Source: Oceanimonas pelagia (GTDB lineage Bacteria > Pseudomonadota > Gammaproteobacteria > Enterobacterales > Aeromonadaceae). From it: a stretch of DNA of 64,000 bases. The stretch lies in contig NZ_CP118224.1 in assembly GCF_030849025.1 (NCBI RefSeq), positions 666,001 to 730,000 of the forward strand. The letters are read 5' to 3'. The first letter of the stretch is position 1. Each line of letters opens with the position of its first letter. Positions 7,107-16,238 of this stretch are shown piece by piece. The position numbers and the translations under genes were made by a program. The notes under the pieces were generated by a model. That model had not been told where the DNA came from. It searched no databases and saw only the letters and a list, made by a program, of their open reading frames with translations.

Positions 7107-8813
7107 GTGGCTGACAATCCGCTGGCGGAAACCGACAAGAGCACGCTTCCTGCCAATAACGGCGGCGCCGCCATGGAGGCGCAGGAGCGCAAGAGCACGC
7201 CCTTTGCCCTGCTGGGCAATGCCGATGTGCTGCGCCAGATAGTGATTGTGCTGGCCCTGGCCATTTGTCTGGCCATGGCGGTGTTTGTGCTGCTGTGGGG
7301 CAAGGAGCCGGAAATGCGGCCGCTGGGGGTATACAACAATCAGGAACTGATTGAAACCCTCGACTTTCTCGATGCTCAGAAAATAGAATACAAAATCGAC
7401 GGCAACAGCGTGCTGGTGCGCGCCGATCAATATGCCGACATTCAGCTCGGCCTGCGTCGTTCCGGCCTGACCCAGGCGCCGCCCGAGGGCGACAGCATTC
7501 TGCTGTCCGATCCCGGCTTTGGCATCAGCCAGCGGCTGGAGCGCGAACGTCTTAACCTCAGCCGGGAGCGCCAGCTGGCCCGGGTGATTGAACAATATAA
7601 CAGTGTGTCCCGGGCTCAGGTGCTGCTGGCCATTCCCCGGGAAAATGTGTTTGTGCGCGACAAGCGCAAGCCCAGCGCTACCGTGGTGCTGAACCTGCGC
7701 CGGGGCACCAGCCTGCGTCAGGAAGAAGTGGATGCCATTGTGGATACGGTGGCGTCGGCGGTGCCGGATCTCACCCCGGGCCGGGTAACGGTGACCGATC
7801 AGAACGGCCGCCTGCTCAACTCCGGCTCTCAGGATCCCCTGGCCGCCCGTAACCGGCGTGAGTTTGAACTGCAGCAAAAGCAGGAAGAGGAATACCGCCA
7901 GAAGATTGACGCCATTCTCAGCCCGGTGCTGGGGCTGGGCAATTACACCGCCGAGGTGGATCTGCGCCTCGATTTTCGCCGTCGTCAGCAAACGGTGAAA
8001 ACCTATAACCCCGACATGCCGGCAATCCGCTCGGAAATGGTGATGGAAGACAACACCTCCGGTCGCGGTGCCATCGGTATTCCCGGTGCGCTCACCAACC
8101 AGCCTCCGGTGGACAGCGATATTCCCGAGCAGGCCGGCGAGGCTTCGGAAAAAACCGGGACCGAGCGCAGCCGGCGCGAGGCTACCCGCAACTTTGAGCT
8201 CGACACCACCATCAGCCACACCGAAAGCGCCGTGGGCGACATTCGCCGGCTCACGGTGTCGGTGGCGGTGGACTACAAGACGGTGACGCAGGCCGACGGC
8301 AGTCTGGAGCGGGTGCCGCTCGACGCCGCCGAGCTGGCCCGCATCGAGCGATTGCTCAAAGGCGGGCTGGGCTTTGATGTGAGCCGGGGCGATGCCATCG
8401 AGGTGGTCAGCATGTCATTCAACCGCCCCGATCTCGACACCGTGGCCGATATTCCCTTTTATGAGCAGGCCTGGTTCTGGCGGCTGGCCCGCATTCTCGG
8501 CGCCGTGCTGGTGCTGGTGGTACTACTGCTGGCGCTGGTGCGTCCCATGATGAAACGCCTGCTCAACATCGATGAAAAGCCCGACGAACTGGGGCTCGAT
8601 GGTCAGAGCGCCCTGGCGGGCAGTGACGAGCTGGACATGCTGGCCCAGCAGGCGGAGCTGGAAGACGGCATGTTTGGCATTCGGGACGGACAGCTCAGGC
8701 TGCCCAACCTCAACAAGGATGAAGATCTGCTGTCGGCGGTACGGGCGCTGGTGGCCAACGAGCCGGATCTGGCGGCGCAGGTGATTAAAGACTGGGTACA
8801 AAGCGATGAGTGA
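7107..8813 (+). CDS. fliF: Flagellar MS-ring protein FliF
   Basis: FliF builds the MS ring in the inner membrane, the base for rod, export gate and C ring. The 568-residue protein has an N-terminal membrane helix (residues ~37-58, IVIVLALAICLAMAVFVLL), the periplasmic YscJ/FliF ring-building modules (LNLSRERQLARVIEQYNSV; DKRKPSATVVLNL) and a second membrane helix near residue 465 (ILGAVLVLVVLLLALV), ending in the FliG-binding tail. It starts at GTG, seven bases after AAGGAG. The last eight bases overlap fliG. Confidence 0.95.
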   Translation: MADNPLAETDKSTLPANNGGAAMEAQERKSTPFALLGNADVLRQIVIVLALAICLAMAVFVLLWGKEPEMRPLGVYNNQELIETLDFLDAQKIEYKIDGNSVLVRADQYADIQLGLRRSGLTQAPPEGDSILLSDPGFGISQRLERERLNLSRERQLARVIEQYNSVSRAQVLLAIPRENVFVRDKRKPSATVVLNLRRGTSLRQEEVDAIVDTVASAVPDLTPGRVTVTDQNGRLLNSGSQDPLAARNRREFELQQKQEEEYRQKIDAILSPVLGLGNYTAEVDLRLDFRRRQQTVKTYNPDMPAIRSEMVMEDNTSGRGAIGIPGALTNQPPVDSDIPEQAGEASEKTGTERSRREATRNFELDTTISHTESAVGDIRRLTVSVAVDYKTVTQADGSLERVPLDAAELARIERLLKGGLGFDVSRGDAIEVVSMSFNRPDLDTVADIPFYEQAWFWRLARILGAVLVLVVLLLALVRPMMKRLLNIDEKPDELGLDGQSALAGSDELDMLAQQAELEDGMFGIRDGQLRLPNLNKDEDLLSAVRALVANEPDLAAQVIKDWVQSDE

Positions 8814-9852
8814 TCAACAGGAGCTGGTGATTACCGACGCGCAGCGGGAGATGCTGTCGCGCATGACGGGCACCGAAAAGGCCGCATTGCTGATGCTGAG
8901 CCTGCGGGAAGAGGACGCCGCCCAGATCTTTCGCCATCTGGATCCCAAGCAGGTGCAGCGCCTGGGCATGAAAATGGCCGCGATGAATGACTTTGGTCCG
9001 GATCGGGTGAGTGCCGTGCACCGGCTGTTTATTGAGGATATTCAGCGCTTTACCAAGATTGGCGTGGGCAGCCAGGACTTTGTGCGCAATGCCCTGGTGG
9101 CGGCCCTGGGGGAAGACAAGGCGGGCCGGCTGGTCAACCAGATTTCGGCCGGTGCCGGCTCTCGTGGCCTCGACTCGCTCAAGTGGATGGATGCCCGTCA
9201 GGTGGCCGGCATTATTCACAACGAGCACCCGCAAATTCAGACCATAGTGCTGTCGTACCTCGACGCCGATCAGGCGGCGGCCATATTGCAGCAGTTTCCC
9301 GAGCCCATGCGGCTGGATCTGATCATGCGCATCGCCGAGCTGGAAGAAGTGCAGCCGGCGGCGCTGCAGGAACTGAACGACATCATGGAAAAGCAGTTTG
9401 CCGGCAAGAGCAACGCCAAGGCGGCCAAGATGGGGGGGCTGAAGACCGCCGCCGACATCATGAACTACCTCGACACCGCCGTGGAAGGGGCGCTGATGGA
9501 GTCCATTCGCGACCAGGATGAAGAAATGAGCATGAAGATTCAGGATCTGATGTTCGTGTTCGAAAACCTGATCGACGTGGACGACCGGGGCATTCAGGTG
9601 CTGCTGCGCGAGGTTAACCCGGAGCTGCTGCAGCGGGCACTCAAGGGCGCCGACGATCAGCTCAAGGAGAAATTTTTCCGCAACATGTCGAAGCGGGCGG
9701 CGGAAATGCTGCAGGAAGACCTGGAGGCCATGGGCCCGGTGCGGGTCAGCGATGTGGAAGGGGCCCAGCGGGATATTCTGGCGGCCGCCCGGCGCCTGGC
9801 CGACAGCGGCGAGATGATGCTGGCCAAGGGTGGCGGGGATGACTACCTGTGA
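8806..9852 (+). CDS. fliG: Flagellar motor switch protein FliG
   Basis: FliG is the C-ring component that contacts the stator and FliM. The 348 residues match the usual three-domain layout: N-terminal FliF-binding (LTGTEKAALLMLSL-type start, here MTGTEKAALLMLSL), middle domain with the EHPQ motif (NEHPQIQTIVLSYL), and C-terminal domain with the charged torque helix (IQDLMFVFENLIDVDDRG). Translation overlaps fliF upstream and fliH downstream, the tight coupling expected of stoichiometric basal-body parts. Confidence 0.96.
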   Translation: MSDQQELVITDAQREMLSRMTGTEKAALLMLSLREEDAAQIFRHLDPKQVQRLGMKMAAMNDFGPDRVSAVHRLFIEDIQRFTKIGVGSQDFVRNALVAALGEDKAGRLVNQISAGAGSRGLDSLKWMDARQVAGIIHNEHPQIQTIVLSYLDADQAAAILQQFPEPMRLDLIMRIAELEEVQPAALQELNDIMEKQFAGKSNAKAAKMGGLKTAADIMNYLDTAVEGALMESIRDQDEEMSMKIQDLMFVFENLIDVDDRGIQVLLREVNPELLQRALKGADDQLKEKFFRNMSKRAAEMLQEDLEAMGPVRVSDVEGAQRDILAAARRLADSGEMMLAKGGGDDYL

Positions 9853-10652
9853 GCATTAAAAAAGGCTACAACCCCGAGGATAGGGTACCGGCGGGCCTGA
9901 ATGCCTGGCAATGGCCCGAGATGGAAGTGGCCCGTGCGCCCCGGGAAGAACGCGTGGCGCTGCATCTGCGTACCGAGCACGAACCCGAGGCTGAAGCCGC
10001 CGAGCCCGGCGAGGAAGCCGCGTCCGAGCCCCTTACTGCCGAGGCGCTGGAAGCCATTCGTCAGGCCGCCTTTGAGGAAGGCCATGCCGAGGGCAAGGAG
10101 CAGGGCCTGGCCGAAGGCCGCGAGCAGGGCCGGCTGCAGGGCATGCAGGAAGGCCACGAGGCCGGCCTGCAGCAGGGGCTGGAGCAGGGGCTGGCGGAAG
10201 GCCGTGAGCAGATCCGGCAGCGGCTGGAGCAACTGAATGCCCTTGTCGAGCGGCTGCAGGCGCCGCTGGCGCAAGTGGACCATACCGTGGAGCAAAGCCT
10301 GGTCACCCTGGCCATGGAGCTGGCCCGCAATCTGCTGAAGGCCGAGGTCAGCGCCTCGCCCAAACTGTTGCTGGCCACGGTGCAGGAGGCGCTGCAGGCG
10401 CTGCCCCGCCATGACGGTCCGCTTACCTTTTATCTGCATGCCGACGACATGGCGATGCTGGCCGAGCACTATAACGACGAAGCCCGGGCCAAACGGGGCT
10501 GGGAGTTTGTGGTTGAGCCCGGGCTGGAACGGGGCGAGCTCAGGCTCACCACTGCCATGTCGCAGCTGGATGTCAGTCTGGCCGGCCGTATCGATGAGTT
10601 GATGGCCAATTTTATCAAGGCCAACTGGAGCCGTTTCCATGACGCTGGCTGA
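9849..10652 (+). CDS. fliH: Flagellar assembly protein FliH
   Basis: FliH is the peripheral stalk of the export ATPase, binding FliI and the C ring. The 267-residue protein starts at a GTG overlapping the fliG stop. After a variable acidic N-terminus, residues ~75-122 form a run of Gly-x-x-x-Gly/Ala repeats ([18 protein letters not shown] and onward), a known FliH hallmark that allows close helix packing. The C-terminal FliH/VirE domain follows ([31 protein letters not shown]). The end overlaps fliI by 14 bases. Confidence 0.93.
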   Translation: MSIKKGYNPEDRVPAGLNAWQWPEMEVARAPREERVALHLRTEHEPEAEAAEPGEEAASEPLTAEALEAIRQAAFEEGHAEGKEQGLAEGREQGRLQGMQEGHEAGLQQGLEQGLAEGREQIRQRLEQLNALVERLQAPLAQVDHTVEQSLVTLAMELARNLLKAEVSASPKLLLATVQEALQALPRHDGPLTFYLHADDMAMLAEHYNDEARAKRGWEFVVEPGLERGELRLTTAMSQLDVSLAGRIDELMANFIKANWSRFHDAG

Positions 10653-11970
10653 GCGTCTTTGTGCTTACCAGACCGCCGGCCTGACCCCGTCCATGGCCGC
10701 CAGCGGCAAACTCACCCGGGTGGTGGGGCTCACGCTGGAGGCGGTGGGCTGCACCGCCGCCGTGGGCAGCCAGTGTAAGGTGCAGACCCAGTTCGGGGAA
10801 ATGGACGCGGAAGTGGTCGGCTTTGCCGACAACAAGCTCTACCTTATGCCGAGCGAGTCCCTGAAAGGCGTGATCCCCGGGGCCAGAGTCACGCCGGCGG
10901 GCAATGGTGCCGGCGTGCCCGTGGGCATGGCACTGCTGGGCCGGGTGATCAACGGCATTGGCCAGCCTCTGGACGGCCTGGGCCCCATCAACACCGCCAC
11001 CACCGCCGATTTCGTGTCCCGCCCCATTAACCCCATGGCGCGCAGGCCCATCGAGACGCCGATGGACGTGGGGGTGCGTGCCATCAATTCGGTGCTGACC
11101 GTGGGCCAGGGCCAGCGCATGGGGTTGTTTGCCGGCTCGGGGGTGGGCAAGAGTGTGCTGCTCGGCATGATGACCCGGGGCGCCAGGGCCGACGTGGTGG
11201 TGGTGGGGCTGATTGGCGAGCGCGGCCGGGAGGTGAAGGAGTTTATCGACGTGATCCTGGGCGACCAGGGCCGGGCCCGCTCCGTGGTGGTGGCGGCCCC
11301 CGCCGACGCCTCTCCGCTGATGCGGCTGAAGGGTTGTGAAACCGCCCTGACCCTGGCGGAGTATTACCGGGATCAGGGGCTGAATGTGTTGCTGCTGATG
11401 GACTCGCTCACCCGCTATGCCCAGGCCCAGCGGGAAATCGCGCTGGCGGTGGGTGAGCCACCGGCCAGCAAGGGCTATCCGCCTTCGGTGTTCGCCAAAT
11501 TGCCGGCGCTGGTGGAGCGGGCCGGCAACGGTGGTGACGGGCAGGGCAGCATTACCGCCTTTTTTACCGTGCTCACCGAGGGTGATGATCTGCAGGATCC
11601 CATTGCCGATGCCGCCCGGGCCATTCTCGACGGCCATATTGTGCTGTCGCGGCAGCTGGCCGACAGCGGCCACTACCCGGCCATCGATATCGAGAAGTCC
11701 ATCAGCCGGGTGATGACGGCGGTTACCACTCCCGAGCACCAGCAACAGGCCCGGGCACTGAAGCAGGCCTATGCCCTCTATCAGCAGAATCACGATCTGA
11801 TCAACCTGGGGGCCTACAAGAGCGGCGCCGATCCTAGGCTGGACATGGCCATTACCATTCGCCCCCGGCTGGAGCGCTTTCTGACCCAGGGCATGACCGA
11901 GGTGTTTGATCTTGAAACCTGCCTTAACGAGCTGCATATGGTGGCCATGCCGCTGATGAGGGCCGGCTGA
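10639..11970 (+). CDS. fliI: Flagellum-specific export ATPase FliI
   Basis: FliI is the hexameric ATPase of the flagellar type III export apparatus, homologous to the F1 beta subunit. The 443-residue protein shows Walker A AGSGVGKS, Walker [12 protein letters not shown], the catalytic Glu in [11 protein letters not shown], and [16 protein letters not shown]. The start overlaps fliH, and the stop shares a base with fliJ (TGATG). No unusual features; standard length. Confidence 0.97.
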   Translation: MTLAERLCAYQTAGLTPSMAASGKLTRVVGLTLEAVGCTAAVGSQCKVQTQFGEMDAEVVGFADNKLYLMPSESLKGVIPGARVTPAGNGAGVPVGMALLGRVINGIGQPLDGLGPINTATTADFVSRPINPMARRPIETPMDVGVRAINSVLTVGQGQRMGLFAGSGVGKSVLLGMMTRGARADVVVVGLIGERGREVKEFIDVILGDQGRARSVVVAAPADASPLMRLKGCETALTLAEYYRDQGLNVLLLMDSLTRYAQAQREIALAVGEPPASKGYPPSVFAKLPALVERAGNGGDGQGSITAFFTVLTEGDDLQDPIADAARAILDGHIVLSRQLADSGHYPAIDIEKSISRVMTAVTTPEHQQQARALKQAYALYQQNHDLINLGAYKSGADPRLDMAITIRPRLERFLTQGMTEVFDLETCLNELHMVAMPLMRAG

Positions 11971-12407
11971 TGAGCAGGGCGCTGACCCTGCTGCTGGAGC
12001 AGCTGGATGGTGAAGAGCGCAAGGCGGCGGCGGAGCTTGGTGGCGCGCAACTGCAGTTGCAGCAGATGGAGCAGCAGCAACAGACCCTGAGCCAGTATCA
12101 GCGACAGTATGTGCAGACCTTTCAGCAGCGCGGCCAAAACGGGCTGGAAGCCCACCAGTTCGGGCATTTTCGCGGCTTTATCGACAAGCTGGAAATGGCC
12201 CGGCAACAGCAGCAGCAGGGCCTGCAGCAGGCCCGGGAGCAGCTTGCCCATAGCCGTGACGCCTGGCTGGCGGTGCGTGCCCGCAAACAGGCCATTGAAA
12301 AGCTGATGGCCCGAGAAAGCGAGCGCAAGCAGCAGGAAGCCGCCCGTCAGGAGCAGAAGATGCTCGACAACCTCGCCATTTACCGTTTTCACCAGAAGCC
12401 GCTGTAG
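11970..12407 (+). CDS. fliJ: Flagellar export protein FliJ
   Basis: FliJ is the coiled-coil central stalk that activates the FliI ATPase and recycles export chaperones. The 145-residue product is rich in Gln, Glu, Lys and Arg and predicted to be one long antiparallel coiled coil, with the usual QFGHFRGFIDKLEMA-type middle. Assigned from size, composition and the invariant position after fliI. It ends the fliEFGHIJ unit; a 150-base gap holding a sigma54 promoter follows. Confidence 0.9.
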   Translation: MSRALTLLLEQLDGEERKAAAELGGAQLQLQQMEQQQQTLSQYQRQYVQTFQQRGQNGLEAHQFGHFRGFIDKLEMARQQQQQGLQQAREQLAHSRDAWLAVRARKQAIEKLMARESERKQQEAARQEQKMLDNLAIYRFHQKPL

Positions 12408-12465
12408 TTTGCCGTTGTTTCCGTGAAGTTCGATGGGCTTGTGCTTTATGGATGTTCTATAAAAC

Positions 12466-12481
12466 TGGTACATAACTTGCT
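12466..12481 (+). promoter_or_regulatory. Sigma54 promoter of the fliK operon
   Basis: TGGTACATAACTTGCT fits the degenerate sigma54 consensus TGGYRCR-N4-TTGCW at every position. The predicted start is about 12492, which leaves a 67-base leader to the ATG at 12559. It probably drives fliKLMNOPQR-flhB under FlrC. Confidence 0.85.
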
Positions 12482-12558
12482 TTATTTTAAGGTGTCCGGC
12501 CACTGTGCAGTTCGCGGAACAGCTGGCCTGTTTGTCCGAGTTTGAACAAGGTGCAGGC

Positions 12559-13782
12559 ATGACCATATTGATGACCGGAATGGCCGGCCCCAAGACGGCT
12601 GTAAACGAAAGTGGAAGCGGGCGAGCCGGCAAGGCCGGTGCAGACACCGACTTTGACAAGGTGATGGCGCAGACCGAGCAGGCAAAGACTGCCCCTTCAT
12701 CAGGCAAAGCGGAGAAACAGGCCGAGACGCCGGCCTTGCCGACAGACGCTGATGCTGAAAATGGGGAGCCATTGCCGCAGAGTGAGGAGGGGGGCAAGCA
12801 GTTGCCGCTCAAAGAGCTGACTCCATTGCAGGATGCGGAAGACTTGCGTTTGAACGAGGATGAGCAGGAAGAGGCTCCTTTGGTGGTAACGACGGCCCCT
12901 GAGACCAGAACATCCGAGGTGCTGGCAATTGTGCTTCCCGATGCGGCTCATGGTCAGGGGGAGCAAGACAGTGCTGTGCCGAAGCTTCAGGATGACGCTG
13001 AGCCTGACTGGCTGGCCCAGATCAGGCATGGTCAGCGCTGGCAAACCGGCTTGCATCAAAGCAACAAGCCCGAGCCGGCCGCCACTGAAGCCAAATTCAG
13101 CGAACCAACTCACAGCGATCCGACCAGCGAAGCCGGCAGTCGGCTCAGTGACCAGGCAAGCATGCTGCAGCCAGAGCAGGCGGCCGGTGAGGCGGGATTC
13201 TTGTTGAAAACGGTTGAAAACGGTTCTTACAGTGCGGATGACTCGGCGCTGCCCAATCAGCCTGAGGGTGTCTTGCCGTTGCAGGGGCGGGATCAGGGAA
13301 TTCCGCTTAATGAGCGAGCGCAGTCGCTGACGGGGGAACGGACACTGTCTTTGCATCAGGGGGCGCCGGAGCAGAACGCCCGCCAGATGGCTCAGCAGGT
13401 GCAAGTGCTGGTTAATCAGAATATGCAGCAGGCTGATATTCAGTTGAGCCCATCCGAGCTGGGGGGCTTACGGATCCACATCAGGGTGGAGCAGGGGGAA
13501 GCCAGCATTCAGTTTCTGGCTCACCACCCCCAGGCCCGGGAGATGCTGGAGCAGGCCATGCCCAGGTTAAGAGACATGCTGGGGCAGCAGGGCATACAGC
13601 TGGGGCAGGGGCAGGTGGGCGGTTTTACCGGGCAGGGCGGCAATGCCGAAAACAGGGAGCCGGGGCAGAGAGGGGCCGGCACAACGGCCGCGAGTGGCGT
13701 GCCGGAAGAAGAAAGCTGGCAGCCGGTATCCGGTTTTTCTGCCCGTTCGGAAGACCGCGGCCTGATTGATTATTTTGCTTAA
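12559..13782 (+). CDS. fliK: Flagellar hook-length control protein FliK
   Basis: FliK is the secreted ruler that sets hook length and triggers the export switch through FlhB. The conserved part is the C-terminal hook-length domain (residues ~285-365: VQLSPSELGGL-type signature, here IQLSPSELGGLRIHIRVE, then FLAHHPQAREMLEQA and RDMLGQQGIQLGQ). The long N-terminal and central part is Glu/Ala/Pro/Gln-rich and poorly conserved, as usual. I place the start at ATG 12559 (AAGG seven bases ahead, 407 residues); a GTG at 12505 lies only 13 bases from the predicted transcription start. Codon use in the middle is less GC-rich than in neighbouring genes. Confidence 0.88.
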   Translation: MTILMTGMAGPKTAVNESGSGRAGKAGADTDFDKVMAQTEQAKTAPSSGKAEKQAETPALPTDADAENGEPLPQSEEGGKQLPLKELTPLQDAEDLRLNEDEQEEAPLVVTTAPETRTSEVLAIVLPDAAHGQGEQDSAVPKLQDDAEPDWLAQIRHGQRWQTGLHQSNKPEPAATEAKFSEPTHSDPTSEAGSRLSDQASMLQPEQAAGEAGFLLKTVENGSYSADDSALPNQPEGVLPLQGRDQGIPLNERAQSLTGERTLSLHQGAPEQNARQMAQQVQVLVNQNMQQADIQLSPSELGGLRIHIRVEQGEASIQFLAHHPQAREMLEQAMPRLRDMLGQQGIQLGQGQVGGFTGQGGNAENREPGQRGAGTTAASGVPEEESWQPVSGFSARSEDRGLIDYFA

Positions 13783-13812
13783 ATGCGGTGAAACAACAAG
13801 GAATAAACAACA

Positions 13813-14292
13813 ATGGCGGATAACCTTACCATTCCCAAGGTGTCATGGTACAAGCGCAAACCGGTGCTGATTGTACTGCTGGTAGTGCTGGTAGCCGGTG
13901 CTGGCGGAATCGCCTGGTTTTTGATGCCCTTCTCATCGGGGCCCGGGACGGTTGAAGAAAATGAGGCCGAACGCTCGGCCAGATATGTGAGTCTGTCTCA
14001 GCCTTTTGTGTTCAGTGTGTCCGGAGGTAGCCGGGACCGGCTGGTGCAGATAGAGGCCCAGCTGATGGTGCGGGGGGATACCAACGCCAATCTTGCGCAG
14101 AAACACCTTCCCCTGCTTGAAAGTACGTTGCTGGATGTGTTCAGCCGCCAGAGCGCCGATAACTATTCCTCTGCGGCAAGCAAGCAGGCCTTGCGGGAAG
14201 AAGCCCTGAGCGAGCTGAATCATGCTTCTGCCGAGGTGCTGGAAAAGCGGTTGTTCGAGAAAGTGTTGTTTACCAGCATAGTGATGCAATAG
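13813..14292 (+). CDS. fliL: Flagellar basal body-associated protein FliL
   Basis: FliL is a single-pass inner-membrane protein that sits around the stator and helps torque generation. The 159-residue product has a short cytoplasmic N-terminus, one membrane helix (residues ~16-37, VLIVLLVVLVAGAGGIAWFLM) and a periplasmic domain (YVSLSQPFVFSVSGG; LLESTLLDVFSRQ; VLFTSIVMQ at the end). AAGGAAT precedes the ATG. Second gene of the fliK unit, eight bases before fliM. Confidence 0.93.
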   Translation: MADNLTIPKVSWYKRKPVLIVLLVVLVAGAGGIAWFLMPFSSGPGTVEENEAERSARYVSLSQPFVFSVSGGSRDRLVQIEAQLMVRGDTNANLAQKHLPLLESTLLDVFSRQSADNYSSAASKQALREEALSELNHASAEVLEKRLFEKVLFTSIVMQ

Positions 14293-14299
14293 GTGAGTC

Positions 14300-15355
14300 G
14301 TGAGCGATCTGTTATCCCAGGATGAAATCGATGCCCTGCTGCACGGGGTGGACGACATCGAAGAAGAGGATGCCGGTACCGAAGATGGTATTGCCTCCTT
14401 TGACTTCTCTTCGCAGGATCGTATCGTTCGGGGTCGCATGCCGACCCTGGAAATGGTGAACGAGCGTTTTGCCCGTCATATGCGCATCAGCCTGTTCAAC
14501 ATGATGCGCCGCACCGCCGAGGTCTCCATTAACGGGGTGCAGGTCATCAAATACGGCGAGTACGTGCACTCGCTGTTTTTGCCCACCAGTCTCAACATGG
14601 TGCGCTTTCGCCCCCTCAAGGGCATTGGCCTGGTGACCATGGAGGCCCGGCTGGTGTTCATTCTGGTGGACAACTTTTTTGGGGGCGACGGCCGTCACGC
14701 CAAGATTGAGGGCCGGGAGTTCACCCCCACCGAACGCCGGGTGATCCAGCTGTTGCTGAAGCTGGTGTTTGAGGATTACAAGGAAGCCTGGGCGCCGGTG
14801 ATGGACGTGGAATTCGAGTACCTCGACTCCGAGGTAAACCCCACCATGGCCAACATAGTGAGCCCCACCGAGGTGGTGGTGGTGAGCTCCTTTCACATCG
14901 ATCTCGACGGCGGCGGCGGCGACTTTCACGTGACCCTGCCCTACGGCATGCTGGAGCCCATTCGCGAGCTGCTGGATGCCGGTGTGCAGAGCGACAAGGG
15001 CGAAAATGATCTGCGCTGGGGCAAGGCCCTGCGCGATGAAATTCTCGACGTGGAAGTGGAAATGACCACCCGGCTGCTGGAAAAGCAGGTCAGCCTGGGC
15101 GAGCTCATGAACTGGAAGGCCGGTGATATTATTCCCGTCGATATGCCCGAGCACCTGCTGGTGTCGGTGGAAGAGCTGCCCACCTTTCGCGCCCAGCTGG
15201 GCCGCGCGGGGGAGAAAATGGCCATTCGCATTACCGAAAAGATCAAGCGGCCGGAAACCGTCAAGACCGAGTTGCATGAAGTGACCCGCCGCGGCGTGCG
15301 CATTGATGGCGAAGCCGAGCTGGAAGAACTGGAAAGAACCATTGAGGACGCATAA
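14300..15355 (+). CDS. fliM: Flagellar motor switch protein FliM
   Basis: FliM is the C-ring protein that binds CheY-P and passes the signal to FliG. The N-terminal CheY-binding peptide is clear (LSQDEIDALLHG, residues 5-16), followed by the CheC-like middle domain with the FliG-contact sequence GG-D (VDNFFGGDGRHAKIEG) and the C-terminal SpoA domain (DIIPVDMPEHLLVSVEELP). The 351-residue length is normal. It starts at GTG 14300, and the stop overlaps fliN (ATAATG). The CheY-binding peptide resembles repeated motifs in the CheA encoded at 25738. Confidence 0.96.
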   Translation: MSDLLSQDEIDALLHGVDDIEEEDAGTEDGIASFDFSSQDRIVRGRMPTLEMVNERFARHMRISLFNMMRRTAEVSINGVQVIKYGEYVHSLFLPTSLNMVRFRPLKGIGLVTMEARLVFILVDNFFGGDGRHAKIEGREFTPTERRVIQLLLKLVFEDYKEAWAPVMDVEFEYLDSEVNPTMANIVSPTEVVVVSSFHIDLDGGGGDFHVTLPYGMLEPIRELLDAGVQSDKGENDLRWGKALRDEILDVEVEMTTRLLEKQVSLGELMNWKAGDIIPVDMPEHLLVSVEELPTFRAQLGRAGEKMAIRITEKIKRPETVKTELHEVTRRGVRIDGEAELEELERTIEDA

Positions 15356-15750
15356 TGAGCGAGCAGAACGATCAAAGCGAGCTGGATGATATCTGGGGCG
15401 AGGCCATGGCGGAGCAGGAAGGGGGGGTGAAACCCGCCGAACTGGACGATTTCAGTGCCGACGGCCAGGCGCCCATTACCCAGGAGGAGCGGCGCAAGCT
15501 CGACACCATTCTGGATATTCCGGTGACCATTTCCATGGAAGTGGGCAAGAGCCAGATCAGCATTCGCAACCTGCTGCAGCTGAACCAGGGATCCGTGGTG
15601 GAGCTGGACCGGCTGGCGGGGGAGCCGCTGGACGTGATGGTCAACGGCACCCTGATCGCCCACGGCGAGGTGGTGGTGGTGAACGACAAGTTCGGTATTC
15701 GCCTGACCGACGTGATCAGCCAGACCGAACGGATTAAAAAGCTGAAATGA
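15355..15750 (+). CDS. fliN: Flagellar motor switch protein FliN
   Basis: FliN forms the base of the C ring with FliM. The 131-residue protein carries one SpoA domain (residues ~50-128: ILDIPVTISMEVGKSQISIR; VVELDRLAGEPLDVMVNG; VVVVNDKFGIRLTDVIS). The N-terminus is acidic (SELDDIWGEAMAEQ), which is the typical family start. It overlaps the last base of fliM, and its stop overlaps the likely fliO start. Confidence 0.96.
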   Translation: MSEQNDQSELDDIWGEAMAEQEGGVKPAELDDFSADGQAPITQEERRKLDTILDIPVTISMEVGKSQISIRNLLQLNQGSVVELDRLAGEPLDVMVNGTLIAHGEVVVVNDKFGIRLTDVISQTERIKKLK

Positions 15751-16238
15751 GATGCGCAGGCCCCATCATTAATGCATGTCGGCGTTTAATGCGTGCTGCC
15801 GTAGGCGCCGCTTTGGCCGGCGCAAGCCCGCACACGGCCGGGTCTTCACGGCCTGTTGCACTGGCCCTGCCAACTAAAGTGCCAGCTACCCTGTTTTGTT
15901 TAATGATGACGGCACCAGCTTGTGCCCAGGGCGGACCGGAGATCCAGTGGGGGTCCTGGGCCGTGTCGTCGGCCTTGGTGATCGGCCTGCTGCTGGCGCT
16001 GGGCTGGGGGCTGCGGCGGCTGAAACTGCCGGCCCTGGGCGGCAATCGTCAGTTGCGGGTGATCACCAGCCTGGCCCTGGGCCACAAGGAAAAGCTGGTG
16101 GTGGTGCAGGTGGGCGAGGAGCAGTGGCTGCTCGGCATTACTCCTCAGAACATCAACCGTCTGGGCAAGCTGGAGCAGCCGCTGGAAGTGCCCGAGAGCC
16201 AGTCGTTACTCAGAAGCTTTACTGAGCCGTCATCCTGA
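15747..16238 (+). CDS. fliO: Flagellar biosynthetic protein FliO
   Basis: FliO is a small membrane protein that helps assemble the FliP/Q/R export gate. The recognisable part is the membrane helix (GSWAVSSALVIGLLLALGWGLRRLKL) and the following FliO domain (NRQLRVITSLALGHKEKLVVVQVGEEQWLLGI, split across residues ~100-135). The start is uncertain: ATG 15747 overlaps the fliN stop but adds an odd Ala-rich N-terminus; in-frame later starts (ATG 15789 or 15903) would shorten it toward the usual ~120 residues. The stop codon lies inside a REP-like hairpin, so the last three codons may come from that element. Confidence 0.85.
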   Translation: MRCAGPIINACRRLMRAAVGAALAGASPHTAGSSRPVALALPTKVPATLFCLMMTAPACAQGGPEIQWGSWAVSSALVIGLLLALGWGLRRLKLPALGGNRQLRVITSLALGHKEKLVVVQVGEEQWLLGITPQNINRLGKLEQPLEVPESQSLLRSFTEPSS

